Below the pieces are notes generated by a model, which did no database searches, had not been told where the DNA came from, and saw only the letters and a list, made by a program, of their open reading frames with translations. A stretch of 64,000 bases of DNA, from NCBI RefSeq assembly GCF_001730225.1, contig NZ_MIJE01000030.1, positions 124,001 to 188,000 of the forward strand, written 5' to 3'. Made by a program: the position numbers and the translations under genes. Shown here piece after piece: positions 1-10,403 of the stretch (position 1 is its first letter; each line of letters begins with the position of its first letter). The stretch comes from Desulfuribacillus alkaliarsenatis. Lineage in GTDB: Bacteria; Bacillota; Bacilli; Desulfuribacillales; Desulfuribacillaceae.

Positions 1-338
1 TTTACCTACCAGAACCCCATACAGATTTTATCTTTTCTATCATTGGAGAAGAGCTAGGGTTGATTGGTGCTATATCAATTATTCTGCTATTTGCATTGTT
101 TTTATGGAGGGGCCTGTTGATTTCGTCTAAGGTTGAGGATCCATTTGGTAGCTTGCTAGCATTAAGCTTAACGGTGATGATATCGGTGCAAGCATTTATG
201 AATATTGCAATTACAATAGGTATGCTCCCAGTAACAGGATTGACGTTGCCGTTTATTAGCTATGGTGGTTCATCCCTGTTGGTAACACTAATAGCCACGG
301 GGATTATTCTTAACATTTCAAGGGATGTTAGCAAATAA
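1..338 (+). CDS. FtsW/RodA/SpoVE-family lipid II polymerase, C-terminal end (partial)
   Basis: The frame is open from nt 3 and the gene begins upstream of the window. The visible part starts with PEPHTDFIFSIIGEELG, the extracytoplasmic signature of SEDS-family peptidoglycan glycosyltransferases, followed by two or three hydrophobic helices and the GLTLPFISYGGSSLL motif typical of the FtsW/SpoVE C-terminus. These are polytopic membrane proteins that polymerise lipid II with a partner class B PBP in division (FtsW), elongation (RodA) or spore cortex synthesis (SpoVE). The subgroup cannot be decided from 111 residues. An internal TTG at 60 is only an apparent start, because the conserved motif begins upstream of it. 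Confidence 0.9.
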   Translation, partial: YLPEPHTDFIFSIIGEELGLIGAISIILLFALFLWRGLLISSKVEDPFGSLLALSLTVMISVQAFMNIAITIGMLPVTGLTLPFISYGGSSLLVTLIATGIILNISRDVSK

Positions 339-361
339 TCAATAGATTTAACATAAAATGT

Positions 362-389
362 TTGACATCGGTAGTAGTTTGGATACAAT
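362..389 (+). promoter_or_regulatory. Sigma-A-type promoter for rpoE
   Basis: TTGACA at 362-367 and TACAAT at 384-389 are separated by 16 bp, about 50 bp upstream of the rpoE start. Both hexamers are consensus or one base off. Confidence 0.7.
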
Positions 390-438
390 AGTGATGTATG
401 TAATGTTATAGGAAATAGCAGGAAGGACGTGTCTGTGA

Positions 439-1026
439 ATGTCAGAGCAATTTAGTGTACAGTTGACTGAAGAAGAGATTAAGAATATATCCTATGTGGA
501 TTTAGCCTACGAAATTTTAAATTCATCGGGAAATACGTTTCATTATAAGGATTTGTTGTTAGAGGTTGGACATCGGAAAGGATTAAGTCAAGACGATCTT
601 ATGGAAGTTATGGCGACTATATATTCAGAAATCAATATTGATGGACGTTTCTTATCGATAGGGTCTAATGTATGGGGTCTTAAGAGATGGTATCCATCAG
701 AGAAGACGGCTAAAACAGGGCCAACGCCAAAACGCTTTAAGCGTAATGACGATGATTATGATGATTATGATCTTGATGATGAGTTCTACATGGATGACGA
801 TTACGATAATGACTTAGATGATACAGATATTGATGAACAAGATGATGTGGATGATGTAGATGTGGATGAAGATATTGACATAGACATCGACGATCCTGTT
901 GATGATGAATTTGACATCGATGATAGCCTGGATGAGGATATAGAAGAAGATGATGAAGATGAAGATGAGGGATATGATATAGCTGATACTGAAGCTGAGG
1001 ACGAGGACGACGAAGATCGGCTTTAG
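439..1026 (+). CDS. rpoE: DNA-directed RNA polymerase subunit delta
   Basis: This 195-residue protein has the two-part delta architecture. Residues 1 to about 90 form the HARE-HTH winged-helix domain (ending NVWGLKRWYP). Residues from about 105 onward are an almost pure Asp/Glu tail. Delta binds RNA polymerase in Firmicutes, displaces nucleic acid from the enzyme, promotes recycling and sharpens the response to initiating NTP concentration. The ATG at 439 is preceded by GGAAGGA at 421-427. The tail is longer than I recall for B. subtilis (about 173 residues in total). It lies immediately upstream of pyrG, as in Bacillus, separated by a terminator-like hairpin. Confidence 0.95.
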   Translation: MSEQFSVQLTEEEIKNISYVDLAYEILNSSGNTFHYKDLLLEVGHRKGLSQDDLMEVMATIYSEINIDGRFLSIGSNVWGLKRWYPSEKTAKTGPTPKRFKRNDDDYDDYDLDDEFYMDDDYDNDLDDTDIDEQDDVDDVDVDEDIDIDIDDPVDDEFDIDDSLDEDIEEDDEDEDEGYDIADTEAEDEDDEDRL

Positions 1027-1049
1027 TAAAAATGCTTAAAAGCGATTTA

Positions 1050-2777
<1,728 letters not shown>

Positions 2778-2849
2778 ACGTTACTAAAGTTAGATACAAG
2801 CATATGAATGAAGATTGCGTCTGAAACACCGATTAAGATAGCGACTAAA

Positions 2850-2881
2850 AAGTAGCCCTGGAAGAGCCAGGGCTACTTTTA
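2850..2881 (+). terminator. Intrinsic terminator after pyrG
   Basis: A perfect 11-bp stem, AGTAGCCCTGG (2851-2861) and CCAGGGCTACT (2867-2877), with a 5-nt loop and following T residues. Confidence 0.9.
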
Positions 2882-2891
2882 TGTATTGGGA

Positions 2892-2909
2892 TTGTCGAAG
2901 GTTGTCGAA
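2892..2909 (+). promoter_or_regulatory. Tandem Spo0A boxes upstream of spo0F
   Basis: Two perfect TTGTCGAA sequences (2892-2899 and 2902-2909) contain the Spo0A core TGTCGAA. They are direct repeats exactly 10 bp apart, about one helical turn, placing two Spo0A~P monomers on the same face of the DNA. They lie 40 bp upstream of the sigma-H promoter of spo0F. This implies the positive feedback of Spo0A on its own phosphorelay known in B. subtilis. Confidence 0.8.
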
Positions 2910-2948
2910 TTAAGCAGTTATTTAATGGAAAAAAACTCTTGATAAAAA

Positions 2949-2975
2949 GCAGGAATATTAGTAGGACTATAGAAT
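2949..2975 (+). promoter_or_regulatory. Sigma-H promoter of spo0F
   Basis: GCAGGAATA (2949-2957), an 11-bp spacer and ATAGAAT (2969-2975) match the sigma-H consensus RNAGGAWWW-N11/12-RNNGAAT at every defined position. In B. subtilis the sporulation promoter of spo0F is also sigma-H dependent. The predicted transcript start near 2982 gives a leader of about 130 nt. Between the pyrG terminator and spo0F I see nothing else coding. Confidence 0.8.
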
Positions 2976-3110
2976 TAGATATACAGACTTATTATAACGC
3001 ATTTATAGATATTTAGTATTGCAATGGCTATATCGATGGTATTGTGTATTAACTTTTAGACTAGTATCAAATAAGTATGAAAAACTAGAAAGTCGCTGGG
3101 AGTGGGTTCT

Positions 3111-3494
3111 GTGAATAAGAAGGTTCTTATTGTAGATGATCAAGCGGGGATTCGTATGCTGTTAAGTGAGGTTCTTAGAAGTGAAGGTGTCGAGGTAGTG
3201 GATGTACCCAATGGTGAAATAGCGATTCAGGTATGTCCTAAATTACAGCCTGATTTAGTCTTGCTCGACATGAAGATGCCAGGTATGAGTGGGGTCGATA
3301 CCCTTAGATATCTACGAAAAGAATTGGATTTGGATGTACCTGTGATTCTCATGACTGCCTATAGTGAGCTAGAGATGCTAGAGGAAGCAATACGTTTAGG
3401 GATTAATAGACAAATCATGAAACCGTTTGATGTCTTCTCTGTTAGTAAAGAGATTGTTCATGAAGTTTGCAAAACACCTAGTTTTTGTGGATAA
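3111..3494 (+). CDS. spo0F: Sporulation phosphorelay response regulator Spo0F
   Basis: A 127-residue single receiver domain with no output domain. It carries phosphate from sensor kinases to Spo0B in the sporulation phosphorelay. Acidic pocket residues Asp9 and Asp10, phosphoacceptor Asp53 (LLDMKMPGMSG), Thr82 (MTAYSE) and Lys104 (KPFD) are all present, and the last two have the same numbers as in B. subtilis Spo0F as I recall. The frame extends to a GTG at 3102, but the GTG at 3111 sits 8 nt after GGGAG (3098-3102) and gives the family N-terminus MNKKVLIVDDQ. Position between pyrG and tal and the Spo0A/sigma-H control region support the assignment. Confidence 0.93.
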   Translation: MNKKVLIVDDQAGIRMLLSEVLRSEGVEVVDVPNGEIAIQVCPKLQPDLVLLDMKMPGMSGVDTLRYLRKELDLDVPVILMTAYSELEMLEEAIRLGINRQIMKPFDVFSVSKEIVHEVCKTPSFCG

Positions 3495-3536
3495 TATGAT
3501 TAAGAGAGCAAACTTTACTGAGGAGGCATTACATAT

Positions 3537-4187
3537 ATGATATTCTTTATCGATACAGCGAACACAGAAGACATCAAGAAAGCACATGCTATGGGTGTGG
3601 TTTCTGGGGTGACAACCAATCCGAGTCTAGTCGCTAAGGAAGGTCGAGATTTTGTAGAAGTGTTAAATGAGATAATCTCAATAGTCGACGGACCAATCAG
3701 TGCTGAAGTCATTAGTCTAGAAGCAACGGGAATGATTGAAGAAGCTAAGAAGCTAGCGTCATTATCCGAAAATATTGTTATCAAGGTACCTATGACAGGA
3801 GAAGGCCTAAAAGCAGTTAAAGCCTTAAGTGATGAAGGTATTAAAACTAATGTGACATTAGTTTTCTCTGCTAATCAAGCATTATTAGCAGCCCGTGCTG
3901 GCGCTACCTATGTAAGTCCATTTGTTGGTCGTTTAGATGATATTGGGCATGATGGTATGGAGTTAATCTCTGAAATAGCAGATATCTTTGCAATCCACCA
4001 GCTAGATACACAGATCATTGCTGCTAGCATCCGCCATCCGTTGCATGTAACTAAGTCTGCCTTGGCGGGGGCACATATAGCAACTGTACCTTACTCGGTC
4101 ATTCAAGGCATGCTTAAACATCCGATGACTGATTTAGGTATTGAACGATTCCTGCAGGATTGGGAAGAGGCTAACAAATCAAAATAG
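3537..4187 (+). CDS. tal: Transaldolase / fructose-6-phosphate aldolase family protein
   Basis: A 216-residue short transaldolase of the TalC/FSA type, a TIM barrel that forms a Schiff base with dihydroxyacetone units. The N-terminus [16 protein letters not shown] and [12 protein letters not shown] are family signatures. Lys83 in IVIKVPMT is the Schiff-base lysine. In Firmicutes such proteins usually work as transaldolases in the non-oxidative pentose phosphate pathway. The sequence alone does not separate this from FSA activity. GAGGAGG precedes the ATG. B. subtilis has fbaA between spo0F and this gene; here fbaA is absent. Confidence 0.9.
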   Translation: MIFFIDTANTEDIKKAHAMGVVSGVTTNPSLVAKEGRDFVEVLNEIISIVDGPISAEVISLEATGMIEEAKKLASLSENIVIKVPMTGEGLKAVKALSDEGIKTNVTLVFSANQALLAARAGATYVSPFVGRLDDIGHDGMELISEIADIFAIHQLDTQIIAASIRHPLHVTKSALAGAHIATVPYSVIQGMLKHPMTDLGIERFLQDWEEANKSK

Positions 4188-4208
4188 CTTGAAAATGTGA
4201 TTGAATGG

Positions 4209-4230
4209 TGTGCACCTTTAAAGGTGCACA
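4209..4230 (+). terminator. Palindromic hairpin after tal
   Basis: A perfect 22-bp palindrome centred on TTTAAA (GTGCACC/GGTGCAC arms). The following sequence is only moderately T-rich, so termination would be weak; it may instead stabilise an mRNA 3' end. Confidence 0.5.
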
Positions 4231-4310
4231 TTGTAGTTTATCTCAGTTGCGTTAGTTATTAATTTTCTTTATCTCCGCCGTGGAAAATGGACGGCAGAAA
4301 GGGGAATGTT

Positions 4311-5594
4311 ATGGAGTTGCTTTCTATTCGAGGAGGTCGACGCTTACAGGGAACAGTGACAATAAGTGGAGCAAAAAATAGTGCAGTTGCCCTAATCCCA
4401 GCGAGTATCCTTGGGGAAGATGCGATAACAATAGAGAACCTACCTAATATTAGGGACGTAGGTATATACAAACAGATTTTAGAACAGCTTGATGCTCGAG
4501 TCGTACATAATGAAAGCGAGCTAATTATTAACCCAGCCAAAATGGTTTGTAATCCTGTTAATAACGGTCTAGTTACAGAGCTAAGAGCATCGTATTACTT
4601 AATGGGGGCGATGCTAGGCAAGTTTGGAGAATCATGTGTTGGTTTGCCAGGTGGCTGTAACCTAGGACCGCGACCAATTGACCAGCATCTGAAGGGTTTT
4701 CAAGCCTTAGGTGCTTCTATTGAACAGAGTCAAGGGATGATTTATTTAAAAGCAGACAAATTAATCGGTGCTAAAATCTACCTAGACGTTGTAAGTGTCG
4801 GTGCGACAATAAATATTATGCTAGCTGCAGTCAAGGCTAAGGGTCAGACGATAATAGAAAACGCAGCCAAGGAGCCAGAGATAATTGATATAGCTACGAT
4901 TTTAACTTCTATGGGTGCAAAAATTAAGGGTGCTGGCACAGATATTATAAAAATCACTGGAGTTGAAAGTCTAGGTGGTTGTAAACACTCTATCATTCCT
5001 GATAGAATAGAGGCAGGCACGTATATGATTGCGGCAGCTGCAACAAAGGGTGAAGTCATAATTGATTCTGTTATACCGAAACACCTAGAGCCGATTACGG
5101 CAAAACTCCGTGAGATAGGTGTTGTGATAGAAGAAGCGGACGATCAACTACTGATTCGAGGTAAACACGATTACCGAGCCGTTGATGTAAAAACCCTCCC
5201 ATACCCGGGATTCCCCACTGATCTTCAACAACCAATTACTACCCTGTTAACACAAGCAAATGGCTGTAGTATAGTAACAGATAATATATATGGATGTCGT
5301 TTTAAGCATATTGATGAGCTTAAGCGGATGGGAGCCAATGTTAAAGTAGAAGGCCGCTCTGCCGTGATTGAAGGCAGTACCTGTCTGCAAGGAGCGAGCG
5401 TACGAGCAACAGATTTGCGTGCTGGTGCAGCTTTAGTTGTAGCAGGTCTCTGTGCCGAGGGGACAACTTCAATTAGTGGTATTCAATACATAGATCGTGG
5501 CTATGAGCGAATCGAAGATAAGCTGACCTCCCTGGGGGCGGAGGTGTGGCGAGAGCAAACTGATGAACAAAGCAATGAACAAAGTAATGAATAA
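4311..5594 (+). CDS. murA: UDP-N-acetylglucosamine 1-carboxyvinyltransferase (MurA, copy 1)
   Basis: A 427-residue EPSP-synthase-fold enzyme that transfers enolpyruvate from PEP to UDP-GlcNAc, the first committed step of peptidoglycan synthesis and the fosfomycin target. [16 protein letters not shown] and [15 protein letters not shown] with catalytic Cys116 are intact. The frame opens at 4287, but the ATG at 4311, preceded by AAAGGGG, gives the family start. The tail has a short Gln/Ser/Asn-rich duplication (EQSNEQSNE). It is in the tal-murA-glpX-rho position of B. subtilis murAB (murZ). A paralogue lies at 41864. Confidence 0.95.
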   Translation: MELLSIRGGRRLQGTVTISGAKNSAVALIPASILGEDAITIENLPNIRDVGIYKQILEQLDARVVHNESELIINPAKMVCNPVNNGLVTELRASYYLMGAMLGKFGESCVGLPGGCNLGPRPIDQHLKGFQALGASIEQSQGMIYLKADKLIGAKIYLDVVSVGATINIMLAAVKAKGQTIIENAAKEPEIIDIATILTSMGAKIKGAGTDIIKITGVESLGGCKHSIIPDRIEAGTYMIAAAATKGEVIIDSVIPKHLEPITAKLREIGVVIEEADDQLLIRGKHDYRAVDVKTLPYPGFPTDLQQPITTLLTQANGCSIVTDNIYGCRFKHIDELKRMGANVKVEGRSAVIEGSTCLQGASVRATDLRAGAALVVAGLCAEGTTSISGIQYIDRGYERIEDKLTSLGAEVWREQTDEQSNEQSNE

Positions 5595-5664
5595 GGAAAT
5601 TAACATGACAGTGGATAAGGATATTGACATTTAGTTAAATTTTGAAAGGGGAGAACGATACAAG

Positions 5665-6633
5665 ATGGATAGAAGTTTGACATTAGAAATTGCAAGGGTT
5701 ACCGAGGCAGCGGCGTTAGCGTCTGCTAGATGGATGGGTAGAGGTAAGAAAGAGGCAGCTGACCAAGGAGCAACAAGCGCTATGCGCACAGTCCTTAACA
5801 CAATTCCGATAAGCGGTAAAATCGTTATTGGTGAAGGGGAGATGGACGAGGCTCCGATGCTTTACATAGGCGAAGAAGTTGGTAGTGGCGGAGCGCCAGT
5901 AGACATTGCTGTTGATCCCTTAGAAGGGACTAATATAGTTGCCAAGGGCTCATGGAATGCACTGGCTGTAATTGCAATTGCTGATGCTGGAACGATGCTT
6001 AATGCTCCTGATATGTATATGGATAAGATTGCAGTAGGGCCAAAAGCAAAAGGTAAGGTCGATTTAGCAGCTAGCGTTACAGACAATCTAAAGGCTGTTG
6101 CCAAAGCATTGGACAAGGACATATCAGAAGTAACTGCAACCCTGCTAGATAGACCTCGACATGACTTGATTGTCGATGAAATAAGAGCTGCGGGTGCGAG
6201 AATTAAGTTCATACCTGATGGAGATGTAGCAGCGGCAATCAACACCTGCTTCGAAGGTACGGGAGTAGACATCATGTTTGGTATTGGTGGCGCTCCAGAG
6301 GGCGTATTAGCAGCGGCAGCCATTAAATGCCTTGGTGGAGATATTCAAGGGCGCCTAATTCCAGATAATGAAGAGCAACGAGAACGCTGCCGCAAAATGA
6401 TGAATATAGACTGTGTTGAGCGGATACTTAAGCTAGAAGATATGGTTAAGGGCGATGATGTAATCTTTGCAGCCACAGGCGTAACCGATGGTGAGCTACT
6501 TAAAGGTGTGCGTTTTATGGGGAAAGATCTAGCTAAAACAGAGACGGTAGTTATGCGTGCTCAAAGTGGAACCCTAAGATTTATTAACGCTGACCATAAG
6601 CTATCGAAAAAACCTAACCTGGTTATGGTATAG
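5665..6633 (+). CDS. glpX: Fructose-1,6-bisphosphatase class II
   Basis: A 322-residue GlpX-type phosphatase hydrolysing fructose 1,6-bisphosphate in gluconeogenesis. The lithium-sensitive phosphatase core is visible: [18 protein letters not shown] and the metal-binding motif AVDPLEGTN, followed by the [14 protein letters not shown] loop. Length is normal. AAAGGGGAG lies upstream of the ATG. It sits in the murA-glpX-rho order of Bacillus, probably co-transcribed with rho, which starts 15 nt downstream. Confidence 0.95.
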   Translation: MDRSLTLEIARVTEAAALASARWMGRGKKEAADQGATSAMRTVLNTIPISGKIVIGEGEMDEAPMLYIGEEVGSGGAPVDIAVDPLEGTNIVAKGSWNALAVIAIADAGTMLNAPDMYMDKIAVGPKAKGKVDLAASVTDNLKAVAKALDKDISEVTATLLDRPRHDLIVDEIRAAGARIKFIPDGDVAAAINTCFEGTGVDIMFGIGGAPEGVLAAAAIKCLGGDIQGRLIPDNEEQRERCRKMMNIDCVERILKLEDMVKGDDVIFAATGVTDGELLKGVRFMGKDLAKTETVVMRAQSGTLRFINADHKLSKKPNLVMV

Positions 6634-6648
6634 AAAGCAGGTAAGTAA

Positions 6649-7899
6649 ATGAATATGAACATGAATATCAATGAGTTAGAAAGTCTAAAACTAGCTGATT
6701 TATATAAAATGGCGAAGGAATATAAAATTTCATATTATTCGCAGCTAAAAAAGAAGGAGTTAGTTTTTGCAATTTTAAAGGCGCGGGCTGAGAAAGACGG
6801 CTTTATGTTTGCTGAAGGGGTATTAGAGATTCTGCCAGACGGCTATGGTTTTTTGCGTCCGATTAACTATTCACCTAGCTCTGAAGATATTTACATATCG
6901 CAATCACAAATTAGAAAATTCGATTTGCGTAATGGAGATCTCGTATCTGGTAAAGTGCGCCCGCCTAAGGAAAACGAGCGCTACTACGGATTGCTATATG
7001 TTGAAGCAGTTAATGGCATGGTGCCTGAGGTAGCTGCCGAACGTGTACACTTTCCAGGCCTAACACCAATTTACCCGAATGAGAAAATGACTCTAGAGAC
7101 TACTAGTAGCAATTTATCTACACGCATTGTTGATTTAATCGCACCTATAGGCTTTGGTCAGCGTGGTTTAATTGTTTCGCCACCGAAGGCGGGGAAAACT
7201 TTATTGCTGAAAGAAATAGCCAATGCAATTACAGTTAACCACCCAGATGTATATTTGATTGTACTGCTGATAGATGAAAGACCAGAAGAAGTGACTGACA
7301 TGCAGAGGTTTGTGAAGGGTGACGTTGTAAGCTCTACTTTTGACGAACTTCCAGAAAACCATGTCAAGGTAGCTGAACTTGTGCTTGACCGTGCTCAGAG
7401 GCTAGTTGAACATAAAAAAGACGTAGTCATCTTAATGGATAGTATTACACGTCTTGCACGCGCATATAACTTGGTTATACCTAGTAGCGGTCGTACGTTA
7501 TCTGGTGGTATCGATCCGATGGCATTTCATCGTCCGAAACGCTTTTTTGGATCAGCCCGTAATATTGAAGAAGGTGGAAGCTTAACTATTTTAGCGACAG
7601 CTTTAGTGGACACTGGCTCTAGAATGGACGATGTAATTTTTGAAGAATTTAAAGGTACAGGTAATATGGAGCTACAGCTTGACCGTAAGCTGTCAGAGAA
7701 GCGGATCTTCCCTGCTATTGATATCCGTAGATCTGGAACACGAAGGGAAGAGCTTCTGCTCGATAAAGAATCCTTGGATGTTCTTTGGAAGCTTCGTAAA
7801 ACCCTTACAGATAGCCCAGATTTCACAGAAATTTTCTTGAAAAGATTGAAGCAAACTAAGGATAATCGAGAGTTTATAGATACTCTTTTCAAAAAATAA
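6649..7899 (+). CDS. rho: Transcription termination factor Rho
   Basis: A 416-residue hexameric RNA-dependent ATPase. It has the N-terminal Rho_N domain ([16 protein letters not shown]), the cold-shock-like RNA-binding domain ([15 protein letters not shown]) and the RecA-type motor with Walker A PPKAGKT (about residues 178-184), [14 protein letters not shown] and the [10 protein letters not shown] segment. The start is uncertain: the gene begins with a short ATG-AAT repeat giving MNMNMNIN, and ATGs at 6649, 6655 and 6661 are all possible behind a weak AGG. No long N-terminal insertion is present. Confidence 0.96.
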   Translation: MNMNMNINELESLKLADLYKMAKEYKISYYSQLKKKELVFAILKARAEKDGFMFAEGVLEILPDGYGFLRPINYSPSSEDIYISQSQIRKFDLRNGDLVSGKVRPPKENERYYGLLYVEAVNGMVPEVAAERVHFPGLTPIYPNEKMTLETTSSNLSTRIVDLIAPIGFGQRGLIVSPPKAGKTLLLKEIANAITVNHPDVYLIVLLIDERPEEVTDMQRFVKGDVVSSTFDELPENHVKVAELVLDRAQRLVEHKKDVVILMDSITRLARAYNLVIPSSGRTLSGGIDPMAFHRPKRFFGSARNIEEGGSLTILATALVDTGSRMDDVIFEEFKGTGNMELQLDRKLSEKRIFPAIDIRRSGTRREELLLDKESLDVLWKLRKTLTDSPDFTEIFLKRLKQTKDNREFIDTLFKK

Positions 7900-8006
7900 T
7901 TTCCAATTATGGAATAAATAAATAAGAACGAGGATAGACTGAATAGTGCACATTTTTGTACTAGAAATCATAGTATAATACATCCAACATTTGTGAGGTG
8001 TAAGCG

Positions 8007-8942
8007 GTGAAAAAAGTACAGGCACTACCAGTCTTTTTGTCGTTCTTGTTGATGAGTAGTGTTGTTTTGGCACCAATGACAACTTCAGCATTAAGCTTAC
8101 GAGATTTTTACAACCCATTTCATACAATTAATGAATATATTGAAAAAGAAAAGTATGCAAGACAAGTCGACTCAACGGTGACAGCATTGGAAACTAATAC
8201 ATCGTGGAGAGAGCTACCATTGCACACCGAATATCAAGTGAAGGCTAATGACACTCTGCAATCAATTGCTCAGCTATATAAGATTGCAAGAGCTGATTTA
8301 CAAGAATCAAATCCTTGGGCGACGGATCCTCTGGAGCTTGGTCAGGTCATTTATGTACCGTTGGCAGTTGACCGTGTGCACCATGTCTCATGGGGAGATA
8401 CCATCTTCACGATAGCACAGCGCTACGGTGTTAGTATTTCAGATTTGTTAGTTATTAATCCTAGTCTTGATATAGAAGCATTGACAATCGATCAAGAGGT
8501 GCGTATTCCTAAGGAACGTAAGCAAACAGTGCAGCTTGCAGCATCAGTCAATCAAAAGAATTTTAATAATCCAATGAAATGGCCAGTAATTGGTGTCTTA
8601 ACAAGCTACTATGGTCCACGCTGGGGTAGATTTCATCAAGGAATTGACATCTGGCATCAAAGTGAATTCCAAACCCCAATTTATGCGTCCCTTCCTGGGG
8701 ATATAGTGTTTGCAGATTGGAGTGGAAGTGGCTACGGTCGACTTGTGATAGTTGATCATGGCAACGGAATCCAGACCTACTATGCCCACCTAAGTCGTAT
8801 TCTTGTTTCTGAGGGACAGAAGGTTCGGCAGGGTGATATTATTGGACACATGGGTGACTCTGGTGACTCTATTGGTATTCATTTACATTTTGAGTTGCGC
8901 GTCGATGAACAACCTGTCAACCCATTATTGTATCTCCCTTAA
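8007..8942 (+). CDS. Secreted cell-wall peptidase, two LysM domains plus M23
   Basis: A 311-residue exported protein. A signal peptide (residues 1 to about 28) is followed by two LysM peptidoglycan-binding repeats (about 75-118, YQVKANDTLQSIAQLY; about 125-170, HHVSWGDTIFTIAQRY) and a C-terminal M23 lysostaphin-like domain. Zinc ligands His210 and Asp214 (HQGID) and the catalytic HLH motif (His292, His294) are intact, so an active endopeptidase is expected. It starts with GTG 7 nt after GTGAGGTG. The gene stands alone between rho and rpmE and could act in wall turnover or germination. The exact role is not visible. Confidence 0.88.
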   Translation: MKKVQALPVFLSFLLMSSVVLAPMTTSALSLRDFYNPFHTINEYIEKEKYARQVDSTVTALETNTSWRELPLHTEYQVKANDTLQSIAQLYKIARADLQESNPWATDPLELGQVIYVPLAVDRVHHVSWGDTIFTIAQRYGVSISDLLVINPSLDIEALTIDQEVRIPKERKQTVQLAASVNQKNFNNPMKWPVIGVLTSYYGPRWGRFHQGIDIWHQSEFQTPIYASLPGDIVFADWSGSGYGRLVIVDHGNGIQTYYAHLSRILVSEGQKVRQGDIIGHMGDSGDSIGIHLHFELRVDEQPVNPLLYLP

Positions 8943-8957
8943 AATCAGAACTAACTA

Positions 8958-8986
8958 TTGCATTGATGCTTTACACCTGATATAAT
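8958..8986 (+). promoter_or_regulatory. Sigma-A-type promoter for rpmE
   Basis: TTGCAT (8958-8963), 17-bp spacer, TATAAT (8981-8986), followed by a leader of about 60 nt before the rpmE ATG. Confidence 0.7.
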
Positions 8987-9050
8987 ATAAGCACTGTGCC
9001 GTTAAAGAGCAATTTTTGTCGGCTGTAAGGAAGAGAAAGAGGTGAAAGCA

Positions 9051-9248
9051 ATGAAAACAGCAATCCATCCTGATTATAAGAAAGCTCAAGTACAATGTGC
9101 TTGTGGTGAATCATTTGAAACAGGTTCTGTGAAACAAGAGCTGCGCGTAGAGATTTGCTCTAAGTGTCATCCATTCTTCACTGGTGGTCAAAAGATGATC
9201 GACGCTGGTGGTCGTGTAGACAAATTCAAGAAAAAATACAATTTGTAA
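9051..9248 (+). CDS. rpmE: 50S ribosomal protein L31, zinc-binding type
   Basis: A 65-residue L31 that bridges the ribosomal subunits. Four cysteines, in CAC (residues 16-18) and CSKC, form the zinc site, so this is the C+ form rather than the zinc-free L31B/YtiA form. The frame extends to 9042, but the ATG at 9051, with AGAGGTG at 9037-9043, yields the usual [14 protein letters not shown] start. It follows rho as in Bacillus, although a LysM/M23 gene is inserted between the two. Confidence 0.96.
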   Translation: MKTAIHPDYKKAQVQCACGESFETGSVKQELRVEICSKCHPFFTGGQKMIDAGGRVDKFKKKYNL

Positions 9249-9261
9249 TTATATGAACAAG

Positions 9262-9297
9262 TGGCTTTCCAATGAAGATTGGAAGGCTTTTTTGTAT
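9262..9297 (+). terminator. Intrinsic terminator after rpmE
   Basis: GGCTTTCCAAT and ATTGGAAGGCT form an 11-bp stem (including G-U pairs) with a GAAG loop, followed by a T run. Confidence 0.88.
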
Positions 9298-9389
9298 TAA
9301 TCAGTAAGCAAATCATTGCCAGCCTTTTCGGTAATTTCCTGAGATTTTTCTGGTGCTTCGGAAACCATAATTATCGAGGAGGTGAAACA

Positions 9390-10199
9390 ATGAAAATATC
9401 AAGAATCATTCTTCTATCACTGTTAGTAGTTGCGGTGGTTGTTGCTTCATTCGGTTGTCAGGCAGCACAACGCCCAGAACCAGCAAGGTATGACCGTGCA
9501 CAAGATGGTGTCGGTGGTCCGCTTGCAGAATTTGACCGTGTAGCTGATCGTGACCGTAATATGGGCCCTGGCTTTGATTGGGATTTCCATGGAGTTCAAG
9601 ATTCTGAACGCTATAGAGCCGAGACTATACGTAATGGAACACTTGGTGGAGGCTTTAACAATTTAGGTTTGCGTGACAACGCTGACTTAATGGATGGCGG
9701 AATTGGACGCGGTGGTGCTGAGCAAGACATGACACGACGTTTAGAACACAGAGTAGAGCAAATTGCTGGCGTTAGAGATGCAACAGTCGTTGTTGAAGGT
9801 GATACGGTATATGTAGGACTTGACATGGATCGTAATGCTGGTATGCAGCATCAGGGAGCACGTAATGATTTAGGGATGCAAGGAGTCCAAAATAATCGCC
9901 AAGCACAGTTTGGTCGAACAGGTCAGAATCAAATTGGTCAAGCTGGTGATGCACAGCAAATAAAAGAGAAAGTACGTCAGCTTGTTAATCAAGAAACACA
10001 ATTCAGAAATGTTGTCGTTAGCGAAGACCCTGGGTTCACTCGTGAGCTTGGTGGAATTGCTAACGAAATTCGCACAGGGCGACCTGTAGCAGACTTTGGT
10101 GATGCACTACGTGATTTAGGTAGAGCACTTACTCCAGCACCAGGTGGAGCTGGAATGGGACCTGCAGCACCAGGGCCATCACCAGTTAGAACACGATAA
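9390..10199 (+). CDS. YhcN/YlaJ-family sporulation lipoprotein
   Basis: A 269-residue predicted lipoprotein. MKISRIILLSLLVVAVVVAS precedes the lipobox Cys (SFGC, residue about 23). The middle segment LEHRVEQIAGVRDATVVVEG, followed by an aspartate- and glycine-rich stretch, is the YhcN/YlaJ signature, a family found in spores and needed for normal germination or outgrowth in Bacillus. The rest is low-complexity Gly/Asn/Gln/Arg-rich with a Pro/Gly/Ala tail. The long frame opens at 9279, but GAGGAGGTG (9376-9384) and the signal peptide fix the ATG at 9390. The exact function is unknown. Confidence 0.8.
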   Translation: MKISRIILLSLLVVAVVVASFGCQAAQRPEPARYDRAQDGVGGPLAEFDRVADRDRNMGPGFDWDFHGVQDSERYRAETIRNGTLGGGFNNLGLRDNADLMDGGIGRGGAEQDMTRRLEHRVEQIAGVRDATVVVEGDTVYVGLDMDRNAGMQHQGARNDLGMQGVQNNRQAQFGRTGQNQIGQAGDAQQIKEKVRQLVNQETQFRNVVVSEDPGFTRELGGIANEIRTGRPVADFGDALRDLGRALTPAPGGAGMGPAAPGPSPVRTR

Positions 10200-10237
10200 A
10201 CTGTAGTTTCGGTAACGTTTTATCAATGTATTTCCAT

Positions 10238-10284
10238 ATAGCATATGCCTAGATACAAATATTGTGTCTAGGCTTTTGCATATG
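10238..10284 (+). terminator. Intrinsic terminator after the YhcN-type gene
   Basis: GCCTAGATACAA pairs with TTGTGTCTAGGC around a short AT loop, followed by TTTT. An outer GCATATG/CATATG pair extends the stem. Confidence 0.7.
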
Positions 10285-10299
10285 TGCACAAATATTTTT

Positions 10300-10329
10300 T
10301 TGACTTTAATAGCATGTTTCGAATATAAT
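10300..10329 (+). promoter_or_regulatory. Sigma-A-type promoter for prfA-prmC
   Basis: TTGACT (10300-10305), 18-bp spacer and TATAAT (10324-10329). The predicted start point, near 10336, falls inside the palindrome listed next. Confidence 0.75.
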
Positions 10330-10331
10330 TA

Positions 10332-10351
10332 TACTGTTATTCAAATAACAG
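10332..10351. promoter_or_regulatory. Palindromic operator-like site at the prfA start point
   Basis: ACTGTTATT and AATAACAGT form 9-bp perfect arms around CA, directly downstream of the -10 box. A third half site, ATAACAGT, lies at 10374-10381, just before the RF1 start. The placement fits a repressor site, but no regulator is identified. Confidence 0.5.
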
Positions 10352-10403
10352 TAAGCAATAGTAATAAAAGCAAATAACAGTAGTAATGAGGTGGCATGTA
10401 GTA

